Shown piece after piece: positions 1 to 7,771 of a stretch of DNA of 19,286 nucleotides (positions are counted from its first letter, which is position 1; each line of letters starts with the position of its first letter). The stretch lies in contig JBDRGC010000243.1 of NCBI GenBank assembly GCA_043818215.1, forward strand, positions 1 through 19,286, given 5' to 3'. The translations under genes were made by a program, and so were the position numbers. Under the pieces are notes generated by a model. It made no database searches and was not told the origin of the DNA. It was given only the letters and a program-made list of their open reading frames with translations. Origin of the DNA: JBDRGC01 sp043818215. GTDB taxonomy: Bacteria > Chloroflexota > Anaerolineae > Anaerolineales > UBA11858.

Positions 1-60
1 TCTATTCCTGACCAGGGTAAGTGTTTACAATTAGGGCTCTCTGAGATATTGTGGGGCGCG

Positions 61-139
61 GTACACGGATTACACGGATTACACGGATTATGCGGATAAA
101 GCCAAAGAAAAATCCGTAAAATCCGTGCAATCCGTGTAC
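61..139. repeat. Palindromic intergenic repeat (cacggatt type)
   Basis: The left arm (61-90) consists of three tandem copies of 'acacggatt' plus flank, and the right arm (111-139) carries the complementary 'aatccgt' series, so the whole can fold into one long hairpin with an A-rich loop of about 20 nt. The 14-mer 'ccgtgcaatccgtg' in the right arm recurs at 19180-19193, so this is a dispersed family with a member at each end of the window. Such near-palindromes are common between genes in Chloroflexota and several other phyla; their function is not known. Its right edge lies only about 45 nt before the start codon of SBP1. Confidence 0.8.
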
Positions 140-184
140 AAAAAGAGTTTGACCACACAAAACATCAAAGAGCCCAAATACTCT

Positions 185-2128
185 ATGAAAAAGACAATTG
201 TAGTTATTTTTACCGCACTGATCTTTTGCACCTTAACAGCCTGCAATCCTCGAAATCCAAGTACGCCAATAGGTGAAAATTCTGCGAATCTTCCCTCTGC
301 AAATGCGGAAGAACCCCCAACTACTGGCCCTCCCACACCAACGCCTGTTCCCCCGCGGGTGCTCACGATCTGCATGGGGCAGGAACCGGCCTCGCTTTTC
401 CTTTACGGTGATACTTCGCCGGCAGCCCGCGGCGTGCTCCAGGCTGTCTACGATGGCCCTTACGATATGATGAATTATGAAATGCAGCCGGTTATTTTAG
501 CGAAAATTCCCTCCTTGACCAATAACGATGTTTATCTACAACCGGCGCAGGTGAAAGCGGGCGAGCTGATTGTGGATGCCGATGGCAATTGGGTCAGCCT
601 GCAGGAAGGGGCGAGCTACCGTCCCAGCGGGTGCGCCGATACCTCGTGTGCGGAAATATTCGAGGGCGGAGAATCCGTCAGCATGGATGAACTGGTGGTG
701 CATTTTCAATTTTTGCCCGGCATCCAATGGTCTGATGGCGCACCTCTGACAGCCACGGATTCGGTTTACTCTTTCAGCGTCTTCAAGAATCTCTTCCTGG
801 AAGCCGCGTCGGACGCGCTGCGCTTCACTCAGTCTTATACCGCCCTAGACGATTTGACCATCGAATGGGTTGGCATCCCTGGCTATCAGGGCGAGTACCT
901 CACCAAATTTTTCTCGCCGCTCCCGGAACATCTCTGGAGCCTGCTGCCTGTCAGTGACTTGCTGAGTTCGGAGATGTCCACCCGCACTCCATTGGGATGG
1001 GGGCCTTATATGATCGAAGAGTGGGCCGCTGGCGATCATATTACGCTGCGCCGCAACCCCACTTATTACCGTGCCCCAGAGGGGCTGCCGCATTTCGACT
1101 ATCTTGTTTACCGCTTTGTGGATAACAGCACCGACGCCATTGACGCCCTCGTGGTCGGTGAGTGCGACTTCGTTGACCGCACAGCTTTGCTCGAATCTCA
1201 GGTGCCTCGATTGCGTGCAGAGCAGGAAGCTGGGCACTTGTCATTTGCGGTTCAAATCGGGACTGCCTGGGAGCAAGCCGCCTTTGGGATCAACTCCCTT
1301 GACAGCCAACGCCCGAACCTGTTTGGTCTGAAAGAAGTCCGTCAGGCTATAGCGATGTGTATCGACCGGCAAGCCCTGGTGGATACTCTACTTTTTGGCG
1401 AATCTCCGATCCCGGACACGTACGTGCCCCCCATGCACCCACTCTACAACCCGGATGCGGCCCAATACGAGTTCGATCCCGAGGCGGCTGTTGCGCTCCT
1501 GGCCTCGGTGGGCTGGGTAGACTACGATTTAGACCCGGCAACCCCGCTGACGGCGGTGGGTGTTGCCGGCGTTCCCGATGGCACTGCTTTCGAGTTCACT
1601 TACCTGGCTCCCACGGACGCCGAACGGCCGGCAGCGGCGCAGATTGTGCAGGCCTCGCTGTCCCAATGCGGCATCCGGGTAGAGATCGTTCTCCGGGAAT
1701 GGGCAGCCCTCTTGGGGTCAGGGCCGGAAGGTACAGTTTTTGGCCGTCAATTCGATATGGCCCAGTTCGCCTGGGCTGCATCATTCGAGCCGTCCTGTTT
1801 TCTATATTCGAGCGCTGAAATCCCCGGCCCTTATCCGGATTTCCCCAAGGGTTGGGGCGGCGGCAATCTGGCAGGATACAGTAGCCCAGAGTTCGACCAG
1901 TATTGCCGTCAAGCCATGTTCTCTCTGCCCGGCAGCGAAGAATACCGCAGTGCCCATTACCAGGCACAAGCTATTTTCGCCGATGATTTGCCCGTGCTGC
2001 CACTCTATCAGCGTATCAAGCTGGTTGCCATGCGCCCAGATATATGTGGCGTTGTCGTAGACTCGGATTCCAGCAGCGCTTTGAGTCACCTTGAAACCTT
2101 TGATTACGGAGATACTTGTAAAAGATGA
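185..2128 (+). CDS. ABC transporter substrate-binding lipoprotein, family 5 (SBP1)
   Basis: Extracytoplasmic solute-binding protein of the peptide/nickel/opine class (SBP_bac_5), 647 residues. I start it at the ATG at 185 because that gives a proper lipoprotein signal: MKK, a hydrophobic stretch, then the lipobox L-T-A-C with Cys at residue 19. The in-frame GTG at 125 would place coding sequence inside the palindromic repeat. A Pro/Thr-rich linker (about residues 20-57) tethers the domain. Family motifs occur in normal order: the I-Q-W-S-D-G-x-P-x-T-A-x-D signature at 180-192, G-W-G-P-Y near 271-275 followed by the 'RRNPTYY' segment, and the R-Q-A-I-A-x-x-I-D-R helix from 386. No permease gene lies next to it in an obvious operon, and a promoter starts right after its stop, so it may be transcribed alone. 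No convincing Shine-Dalgarno sequence is visible. The substrate cannot be read from sequence. Family assignment is firm. Confidence 0.93.
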   Translation: MKKTIVVIFTALIFCTLTACNPRNPSTPIGENSANLPSANAEEPPTTGPPTPTPVPPRVLTICMGQEPASLFLYGDTSPAARGVLQAVYDGPYDMMNYEMQPVILAKIPSLTNNDVYLQPAQVKAGELIVDADGNWVSLQEGASYRPSGCADTSCAEIFEGGESVSMDELVVHFQFLPGIQWSDGAPLTATDSVYSFSVFKNLFLEAASDALRFTQSYTALDDLTIEWVGIPGYQGEYLTKFFSPLPEHLWSLLPVSDLLSSEMSTRTPLGWGPYMIEEWAAGDHITLRRNPTYYRAPEGLPHFDYLVYRFVDNSTDAIDALVVGECDFVDRTALLESQVPRLRAEQEAGHLSFAVQIGTAWEQAAFGINSLDSQRPNLFGLKEVRQAIAMCIDRQALVDTLLFGESPIPDTYVPPMHPLYNPDAAQYEFDPEAAVALLASVGWVDYDLDPATPLTAVGVAGVPDGTAFEFTYLAPTDAERPAAAQIVQASLSQCGIRVEIVLREWAALLGSGPEGTVFGRQFDMAQFAWAASFEPSCFLYSSAEIPGPYPDFPKGWGGGNLAGYSSPEFDQYCRQAMFSLPGSEEYRSAHYQAQAIFADDLPVLPLYQRIKLVAMRPDICGVVVDSDSSSALSHLETFDYGDTCKR

Positions 2129-2129
2129 G

Positions 2130-2157
2130 ATGACACAAAACAAGATTATGATATAAT
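2130..2157 (+). promoter_or_regulatory. Sigma-70-type promoter for the importer operon
   Basis: ATGACA at 2130-2135 (5 of 6 to TTGACA), a 16-nt spacer, and a perfect TATAAT at 2152-2157 preceded by TG at 2149-2150 (extended -10). It begins two bases after the SBP1 stop codon and has no coding region until 2571, so initiation near 2164 would give a leader of about 400 nt ahead of SBP2. The TGATANAAT form is shared with the promoters at 17623 and 18713. Confidence 0.6.
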
Positions 2158-2188
2158 TTCCCAGCCTTATAATAAACAAATACGTATT

Positions 2189-2321
2189 GTGGTAAAAAAG
2201 TAAGTGACGGGCTATTTCAAGGTAATTTCAGCGGCGTCCCCGCCGCCGTCCCACAGGGATGCTTCGCGAAGGACGGCGGCTAGAGCATTTTGTGATTTAC
2301 TCATCACTTACGATCTACCAC
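2189..2321. repeat. Nested inverted-repeat element (MITE/REP-like)
   Basis: The outer ends 2189-2207 and 2304-2321 are imperfect inverted copies: 'gtggta' pairs with 'taccac' and 'gtaagtga' with 'tcacttac', with one length difference between them. Inside sits a perfect 10-bp inverted repeat, gccgccgtcc (2242-2251) with ggacggcggc (2271-2280), around a 19-nt loop containing the palindrome 'ttcgcgaa'. No coding capacity. Either a small non-autonomous mobile or REP-like element, or a structured part of the leader of the downstream mRNA. Confidence 0.6.
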
Positions 2322-2351
2322 CACTCAAATATGCTTTCATCGAAGCAAAAT

Positions 2352-2443
2352 CGGTATTATCTCAATTGAGAAAAAGATGAGGTTCCAAAAGCGCCGCAGG
2401 CGAATTTGGAACCCCACCATCCCTCTTTTCGAGCAAATACCAA
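2352..2443. repeat. Second leader inverted repeat with long imperfect stem
   Basis: A perfect 9-bp inverted repeat, ggttccaaa (2381-2389) with tttggaacc (2405-2413), encloses a GC-rich mini-hairpin (cgcc/ggcg). The pairing can be extended imperfectly outward: 'ggtatt' at about 2353 faces 'aatacc' at about 2436. The left half also holds the 10-bp palindrome 'ctcaattgag' (2361-2370). It lies between the operon promoter and SBP2 and has no U-tract, so it is not a standard terminator. Confidence 0.5.
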
Positions 2444-2570
2444 AATCATATCAACTGGCTTGAAATACTAAAAGGAGGTGGTGTCCGGGAGAAAATGGCG
2501 AAAAGTTCTTGAAATGTATGTAAATCCAAGTTACCCCTATTTCTAAATCCTACTGGAGGAGTAAGAAGAC

Positions 2571-5186
2571 ATGTTTAAAAAATTGATTCTTGTAATAGGT
2601 TTGCTGATTATTGTCAGTCTGGCTTTGACCGCTTGTGCGGCCCCCGAGCCTGAGACCATCACCGTCATCGAGACTATAGAAGGAGAGACCGTCGAGGTCG
2701 AGAAAGTCGTCGAAGTCGAAAAAATCGTCGAAGTCGAAAAAATCGTCGAAGTCGAGAAAATCGTCGAAGTCGAGGTTGAGGCTGAACGAGAGCCCACCAG
2801 CCGACGTGGTGGATGGTTGGATGAGATTGTTGTCTCGGTCGTAGGGGCTGATTCAGTCATCGCCCAGCTACAAGCTGGCGCTATTGACCTGTATAGTTCT
2901 GGCCTGGCTTCCAAAGACTTGCCAGCGATTGAAGCTGCAGGCCTCAATAAATCAGTTGAGATCGGCGGCACTTACTACGAACTGACCTACAACCCCTATG
3001 GCCCGATCTTCGACGGTACCGGCAAGTTGAATCCTTTTTCTTCAGCTACGATCCGATCAGCCATGAACATGCTGGTGGACCGCGACTACATGAACCAGGA
3101 GATATATGCCGGCGGTGGTTTGGCGAAGTTCTTCACGATTACCACCCAGTATCCGGATTATGCCAACTTTGTTGACACTGTACGCGCCCTAGAAGCCAAG
3201 TATGCCTACGACCCCGGGAAAGCTAACGAAATCATCTCTGCTGAGATGGAAGTCCTGGGTGCGTCGCTGGTGGACGGTATATGGACCTATGAAGGCGAGC
3301 CTGTTGTCATCATCATGTTGATCCGTACCGACCACGATGGTACCCGCGTGCCGATAGGTGACTATGTGGCTAACCAGTTGGAAAGCATCGGCTTCACCGT
3401 TGATCGCCAATACAAGACTTCGTCTGAAGCCTCCCCAATCTGGGTAGGTGGTAACGTTGCCGACGGTTTGTTTCATATCTACACAGGCGCCTGGGGCGCT
3501 ACCGCAATCGACCGCGATATGGGCGACAACTTCCAGTTCTTCTCTACAGCACAGAGTGGTTACGGCTTTACCACCCTGTGGCAGGCCTATGCCTGTGGTG
3601 AGGAATTCGAACAACTTGCTGATGACCTGGCCTACAACCGCTTTACCAGTCTGGAGGAGCGCAAAGTGGCTTTTGAGAGAGCTCTGGTGATCGATACCGA
3701 ATGCGGTCTGCGCACCTGGTTGATCGATGGCGCGAGTTTTGCTCCCTTTGCCACGGATGTCGAAGTGACTTACGACATCGCGGCTGGTATTGGCAATGGC
3801 GCTTTGTGGCCCTACACCGTCCGCTACCTGGATCAGGAAGGCGGCCGCTTGCGAGTAGGTCAGCCTGATCTGTTCGTTGATCCGTGGAACCCGATTGCTG
3901 GATCCAACTGGTCCTACGATGGCTCGGTCGAGCGTGCTACACAGTCCTACGGCATAATAGCAGATCCGCACACCGGCCTGTACTGGCCACACCGCATCGA
4001 GCGCGCCGAAGTAACCGTGCAGGAAGGCCTGCCGGTGGGTGTGACTAACGACTGGGTAACCCTTGACTTCGCGCCTGAGATCGTGGTCCCCGATGATGCT
4101 CTGGTGGATTGGGATGCTGAGAATCAGGTCTTCATCACCGCAGCTGAGGCCTTTACTGAGACCGTGACTGCTCAGACGAAGAGCGTGGTCTACTACCCGG
4201 CCGACCTGTACGAGACCGTCAAATGGCACGATGGCAGCGCCTTCTCGGTGGCTGATGTTATGATGTTTATGATCATGACCTTCGATCCGGGCAAGGCAGA
4301 CAGCGCCATCTTTGATGAAGCGCAGGCCGGCAACCTGGAGGCATTCCTGTCGGTTTTCAAAGGCTTCAAGATCGTCTCCGCAGACCCGCTGGTGATTGAG
4401 TATTACCAAGATGGCTTCCAACTGGATGCCGAGATCAATGTCACCACCCTTTGGCCGGCTTATTCTTATGGTGAGGCTCCCTGGCACACTGTTGCGATCG
4501 GCAACTTAGCCGAAGCTAACAGCGAACTGGCTTACTCAGCTGACAAGGCTGACGCCCTCGAAGTCGAGTGGACGAGCTTCATCGGCGGTCCGAGCCTGGA
4601 GATTCTGAAAAATTACCTGGACCAGGCTGCAGCCGAGACTTTAATCCCCTACGCAGCAACTTTGGGTCAATACATCACCGCTGAAGAAGCAGCCGTGCGT
4701 TATACCAACCTTGCAGCCTGGTACGATGCACACGATAACTTCTGGGTGGGCACCGGCCCGTACTATCTCGATCAGGTGTTCCTGACTGAGAAGGTTGCCT
4801 CGCTGCTGTACTTCCCTGACTATCCCGACATGGCCGATCGCTGGGCGCGCTTTGCTCAACCCAAGATAGCTGAGGTGGAACTAGATGGCCCTGGACAGGT
4901 GACCATTGGAGGCGAAGCAACCTTTGATGTATACGTGACTTTCGAGGGTGTGTCCTACCCGGCTGATGAGATCAAGGAAATCAAGTACATACTCTACGAT
5001 GCTACGGGGGAGGTTGTGGAGATAGGTGAGGCCACGTTGGTAGCCGATGGGCAATACAGCGTTGTTCTTTCGGCCGAATCGACTGGCGCACTGGAAGTAG
5101 GAGCCAACAAGCTCGAAGTAGCGGTAATTCCGTTCACTGTTGCCATTCCGACCTTCCAGTCCTTTGAATTCGTTACGGCTCCGTAA
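2571..5186 (+). CDS. ABC transporter substrate-binding lipoprotein, family 5, apparently circularly permuted (SBP2)
   Basis: Solute receptor of the adjacent importer, 871 residues; canonical members run about 500-650. The start is set by a strong Shine-Dalgarno 'ggaggag' (2555-2561). Residues 1-22 are a lipoprotein signal with lipobox L-T-A-C (Cys22). A charged tether with hexads VEVEKV/VEVEKI follows (about 41-70). Residues 78-420 carry motifs that normally sit in the SECOND half of this family: 'LDEIVV', 'QAGAIDLYSSGL', N154-P-F-S...R162...V-D-R-D172, and a 'YDPGKAN' helix. Residues 424-765 carry the motifs of the FIRST half: 'GGRLRVGQ...NPIAG', V-K-W-H-D-G-S (550-556) and G-T-G-P-Y-Y (727-732). 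Residues about 767-871 form a beta-rich, Ig-like tail ('DGPGQVTIGGEATF'). Family membership is firm; the rotated order is read from motifs; the ligand is unknown. Confidence 0.92.
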   Translation: MFKKLILVIGLLIIVSLALTACAAPEPETITVIETIEGETVEVEKVVEVEKIVEVEKIVEVEKIVEVEVEAEREPTSRRGGWLDEIVVSVVGADSVIAQLQAGAIDLYSSGLASKDLPAIEAAGLNKSVEIGGTYYELTYNPYGPIFDGTGKLNPFSSATIRSAMNMLVDRDYMNQEIYAGGGLAKFFTITTQYPDYANFVDTVRALEAKYAYDPGKANEIISAEMEVLGASLVDGIWTYEGEPVVIIMLIRTDHDGTRVPIGDYVANQLESIGFTVDRQYKTSSEASPIWVGGNVADGLFHIYTGAWGATAIDRDMGDNFQFFSTAQSGYGFTTLWQAYACGEEFEQLADDLAYNRFTSLEERKVAFERALVIDTECGLRTWLIDGASFAPFATDVEVTYDIAAGIGNGALWPYTVRYLDQEGGRLRVGQPDLFVDPWNPIAGSNWSYDGSVERATQSYGIIADPHTGLYWPHRIERAEVTVQEGLPVGVTNDWVTLDFAPEIVVPDDALVDWDAENQVFITAAEAFTETVTAQTKSVVYYPADLYETVKWHDGSAFSVADVMMFMIMTFDPGKADSAIFDEAQAGNLEAFLSVFKGFKIVSADPLVIEYYQDGFQLDAEINVTTLWPAYSYGEAPWHTVAIGNLAEANSELAYSADKADALEVEWTSFIGGPSLEILKNYLDQAAAETLIPYAATLGQYITAEEAAVRYTNLAAWYDAHDNFWVGTGPYYLDQVFLTEKVASLLYFPDYPDMADRWARFAQPKIAEVELDGPGQVTIGGEATFDVYVTFEGVSYPADEIKEIKYILYDATGEVVEIGEATLVADGQYSVVLSAESTGALEVGANKLEVAVIPFTVAIPTFQSFEFVTAP
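2691..2780 (+). repeat. 18-bp tandem repeat encoding a charged tether
   Basis: Four to five in-frame copies of an 18-bp unit of the form gtcgaagtcgaaaaaatc, starting at 2691, 2709, 2727, 2745 and 2763 (the last diverges). They encode V-E-V-E-K-V/I hexads just after the lipobox of SBP2. Alternating Val/Glu suggests an extended or coiled stalk holding the binding domain off the membrane. Near-identical units make copy-number slippage plausible. Confidence 0.9.
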
Positions 5187-5222
5187 GTTAAGTAAAGCCA
5201 TAACGCATCAGAGTTCTACTTA

Positions 5223-5257
5223 ATGGGGGCAAGGGGTAGTAATCCCCTTGCCCCCAT
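5223..5257 (+). terminator. Intercistronic hairpin between SBP2 and permease 1
   Basis: A perfect 14-bp inverted repeat, 'atgggggcaagggg' (5223-5236) with its complement (5244-5257), around a 7-nt loop 'tagtaat', ends 22 nt before the permease start. Only three T residues follow, so termination is probably partial. A stable stem placed just after the receptor gene is the usual way to leave receptor mRNA more abundant than permease mRNA, by partial termination or by 3'-end protection. The structure is clear; the role is inferred. Confidence 0.75.
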
Positions 5258-5279
5258 TTGTATCTAATATGAGGTAAGT

Positions 5280-6410
5280 ATGAAGACCCTGAGTGAAGTT
5301 CAAGATACCAGCCAATCGATCGGTCAAAATTCTTTGAGGGGTACTTTAGCGCGCGTGCTTCAATATTCAGCGATCCGATTGATCACTCTCTTTGTAACAA
5401 TCACTGTGGCCATATATTTGACGATCATGATCGCCAATATGGGCGGTCATGTTGATCAGATCATGCAAAGCGAAATTCGCGAACGTATCACTATGCAGAT
5501 GGCGACTAATCCTGCCAACAAAAATCTCGACACAGAAGTGCTTAATAAGTTGATACTGGATAAGATTGCGCTGGAGGAAAAGCGTCTGGGGCTAAATCAA
5601 CCGTTAATGGTGCGAAATTTTCGCTACCTAAAGAACGCCCTGACACTCAACTTGGGGCGCGCCATCAACATGACAAGTGATAGCGGCTCCAAAACGGTGC
5701 GCCTGATCATCCTCGAACGCCTGCCAGCAACGTTGCTACTTATGGGGATATCCAACCTGATCCTGTTTTTTAGTGCTATTATTATTGCCCTTGCGCTTTC
5801 AAGAGCATATGGCAGTATATGGGATAAGGTGGTGATTGGACTAGCGCCAACCTCCGCTGTCCCGCCCTGGTTCTATGGAATTTTCATGATCTTGATCTTT
5901 GCAGCCTTACTGAAGATCCTGCCCTTTGGTGGAATGGTGTCCGCCCCTCCACCAAAGACTACACTTGAGTACGCCTTGAGCGTGGCGAGGCATTTGATCC
6001 TGCCTGCTTCGGCCTTGATTATTAGTTCTCTCTTTCTGAGCATTTATAACTGGCGTACCTTTTTCCTGATTTATTCTAGTGAAGATTACGTAGAAATGGC
6101 CAAAGCTAAGGGATTACCTGCGAGGGAAATCGAACGGCGTTATATATTACGTCCAACCTTACCCATTATTATCACGAGTTTTGCGCTTCTCTTGATCGGT
6201 ATCTGGCAAGGTGCGATCATCACAGAAACGGTTTTCCTTTGGCCAGGACTGGGGCGTACTATATTTCGCGCCATCGGTTTGTATGATATCCCTGTAATTG
6301 TGGGTGCAACCATTATCTACGCTTACCTGTTGGCGATTACTGTATTCCTGTTGGATTTCACCTATGCATTGGTAGACCCGCGTGTAAAAATTGGCGGTAA
6401 TGGAAAATAA
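5280..6410 (+). CDS. ABC transporter permease, DppB/OppB type
   Basis: First inner-membrane subunit of a peptide/nickel-class importer, 376 residues. The start has a GAGGT (5271-5275) at short spacing. One transmembrane helix lies at about residues 30-52, then an extracytoplasmic loop of about 95 residues containing the family segment 'RLGLNQPL...NLGRAI' and 'ERLPATLLL'. This loop is longer than in typical DppB because of an acidic/charged stretch at about 60-105. Five further helices follow from about residue 145. The EAA loop that docks on the ATPase is E268-D-Y-V-E-M-A-K-A-K-G-L. The C-terminus 'LVDPRVKIGG' is typical. Its stop lies 2 nt before the next start, so it is coupled to the second permease. 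Certain as a family; substrate not deducible. Confidence 0.94.
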   Translation: MKTLSEVQDTSQSIGQNSLRGTLARVLQYSAIRLITLFVTITVAIYLTIMIANMGGHVDQIMQSEIRERITMQMATNPANKNLDTEVLNKLILDKIALEEKRLGLNQPLMVRNFRYLKNALTLNLGRAINMTSDSGSKTVRLIILERLPATLLLMGISNLILFFSAIIIALALSRAYGSIWDKVVIGLAPTSAVPPWFYGIFMILIFAALLKILPFGGMVSAPPPKTTLEYALSVARHLILPASALIISSLFLSIYNWRTFFLIYSSEDYVEMAKAKGLPAREIERRYILRPTLPIIITSFALLLIGIWQGAIITETVFLWPGLGRTIFRAIGLYDIPVIVGATIIYAYLLAITVFLLDFTYALVDPRVKIGGNGK

Positions 6411-6412
6411 GC

Positions 6413-7768
6413 ATGAAAACACTAACAAAAAATCTTCGAGAACTTCTGAAATACCCTTCCGCAGTTGCTGGGTTGGCGGTCATTCTCTTGCTGTTCGGTG
6501 TTGGGGTATATGCGCTGGTGACTATTCCTTACCAGGAAGCCATCAGACTATGGCGCGGTGGAGAAGATGTCTGGTATGCCAATCCCCAATATGCCCCGCC
6601 TGCCTGGACTAATTATTTTTCAAGCGTGAAGCGACCAGTCTCCTTTTACTTAGACACAGCAGATGTTGATGATAAAGAGGCTGTGACCAAGGTTGATGAG
6701 ATCGGCGAGCAAGATACCAGCAAAACCTATATCACATTCACTTTCGATTATAACTATGATGATTTCCCGCAGGAGATGTCGATATATTTCACTGCCGATT
6801 ATGAAGTCAAGCAGCCCTTTGCTTCCATCCTGTGGGTTACACCGGATGGCAGAGAAATACGGGTTGCGGATTTTGGTGTAGATCCGAAAGAGACCTATCG
6901 GCTGTCACAGGATGATAAACTGAAGCGCCGACTCGGAGGCCTGCTACCGATGCAAGGTCTATTCATTGACCCCGAGGGAGACACGTCGATTCCACTTAAA
7001 GGCACCTATCAGCTGCTTATTAATGGGGTTTCCTTCGAGCAAGACACATCGCTGGATGCAAAGTTTGTATTATACGGGCAGGTCTTTGGCCTAGCTGGAA
7101 CGGATCACTTGCGCCGTGATCTGATGGTGCCCTTGTTGTATGGTATCTCGGTGGCGCTGGCTTTTGGTTTGGTAGCTGCTCTTGGAACATCGGTCCTGAC
7201 GATGGTCATCGCTGCCGTTGGCACCTGGTATGGCGGCTGGGTGGATGAGTTGATTCAACGCATTACGGAAATCAATCTGGTTTTACCCTTCTTATCCATT
7301 TTGATTTTGATCGGCACTTTCTACTCACGGAGCATCTGGACCATTTTGGGAGTCACAATCCTTTTGAGTATTTTTACAGGTGGAATCAAGGGATACCGCG
7401 CGATTTTCATGCAAGTCAAAGAATCGCCTTATATCGAAGCTGCACGTGCTTATGGGGCTAGTGACAAGCGGATAATCTTTTTGTATCTCATCCCTCGTAT
7501 GATTCCACTTCTGATCCCGACTCTCGTCTCATCAGTCCCTGGCTTTGTGTTTCTCGAGGCATCACTAGCGGTCCTGGGGCTGGGAGATCCGGTTTTGCCC
7601 ACTTGGGGTAAGATCATTAACGATGCCTGGGTCAATGCCGCCTTATACAAAGGCCTCTATTATTGGGTGCTGGAACCCGCGATTCTACTCATGATCACCG
7701 GCTTGGGATTTGCTATGTTGGGGTATTCCCTTGACCGCGTCTTTAATCCAAGATTGAGAGGTCTATAA
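6413..7768 (+). CDS. ABC transporter permease, DppC/OppC type, with large extracytoplasmic insert
   Basis: Second permease of the importer, 451 residues against about 280-330 for standard DppC. The first helix is at about residues 16-38. About 190 extracytoplasmic residues follow (about 39-228), mostly beta-like ('KTYITFTFDYNYD', 'MSIYFTADYEV', 'KGTYQLLINGV'), where a normal DppC has a short loop. The family motif before helix 2 is G229-T-D-H-L-R-R-D236; the usual Gly of GTDxxGRD is Arg234. The conserved membrane core resumes after it, with the EAA loop 'S338-PYIEAARAYGAS' and the C-terminal 'DRVFNPRLRGL'. It starts 2 nt after permease 1 and ends 3 nt before the ATPase gene. The function is firm; the role of the insert is unknown, possibly a docking surface for SBP2. 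Confidence 0.93.
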   Translation: MKTLTKNLRELLKYPSAVAGLAVILLLFGVGVYALVTIPYQEAIRLWRGGEDVWYANPQYAPPAWTNYFSSVKRPVSFYLDTADVDDKEAVTKVDEIGEQDTSKTYITFTFDYNYDDFPQEMSIYFTADYEVKQPFASILWVTPDGREIRVADFGVDPKETYRLSQDDKLKRRLGGLLPMQGLFIDPEGDTSIPLKGTYQLLINGVSFEQDTSLDAKFVLYGQVFGLAGTDHLRRDLMVPLLYGISVALAFGLVAALGTSVLTMVIAAVGTWYGGWVDELIQRITEINLVLPFLSILILIGTFYSRSIWTILGVTILLSIFTGGIKGYRAIFMQVKESPYIEAARAYGASDKRIIFLYLIPRMIPLLIPTLVSSVPGFVFLEASLAVLGLGDPVLPTWGKIINDAWVNAALYKGLYYWVLEPAILLMITGLGFAMLGYSLDRVFNPRLRGL

Positions 7769-7771
7769 TTC

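Noticed and set aside
61..90. Three tandem acacggatt units considered as a CRISPR or iteron array
   Set aside because: Units are too short, there are no unique spacers, and the block pairs with its complement at 111-139, so it is one arm of a palindrome.
125..184. N-terminal extension of SBP1 from a GTG at 125
   Set aside because: The added residues are read from the palindromic repeat and would bury the lipoprotein signal that starts at the ATG at 185.
2494..2511. Possible five-residue leader peptide (M-A-K-S-S) after an AGGAGG-like site at 2472
   Set aside because: The spacing to the ATG is too long, and no attenuation-type codon run or competing hairpin pair is evident.
2543..2971. Minus-strand frame with Ser/Thr repeats (STSTIF units)
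   Set aside because: The repeats are the antisense reading of the 18-bp tether repeat of SBP2.
3189..4487. 432-codon open frame on the minus strand
   Set aside because: It lies wholly inside SBP2, which has a strong ribosome-binding site, lipobox and family motifs. The antisense translation shows no domain and has the composition expected of a codon shadow.
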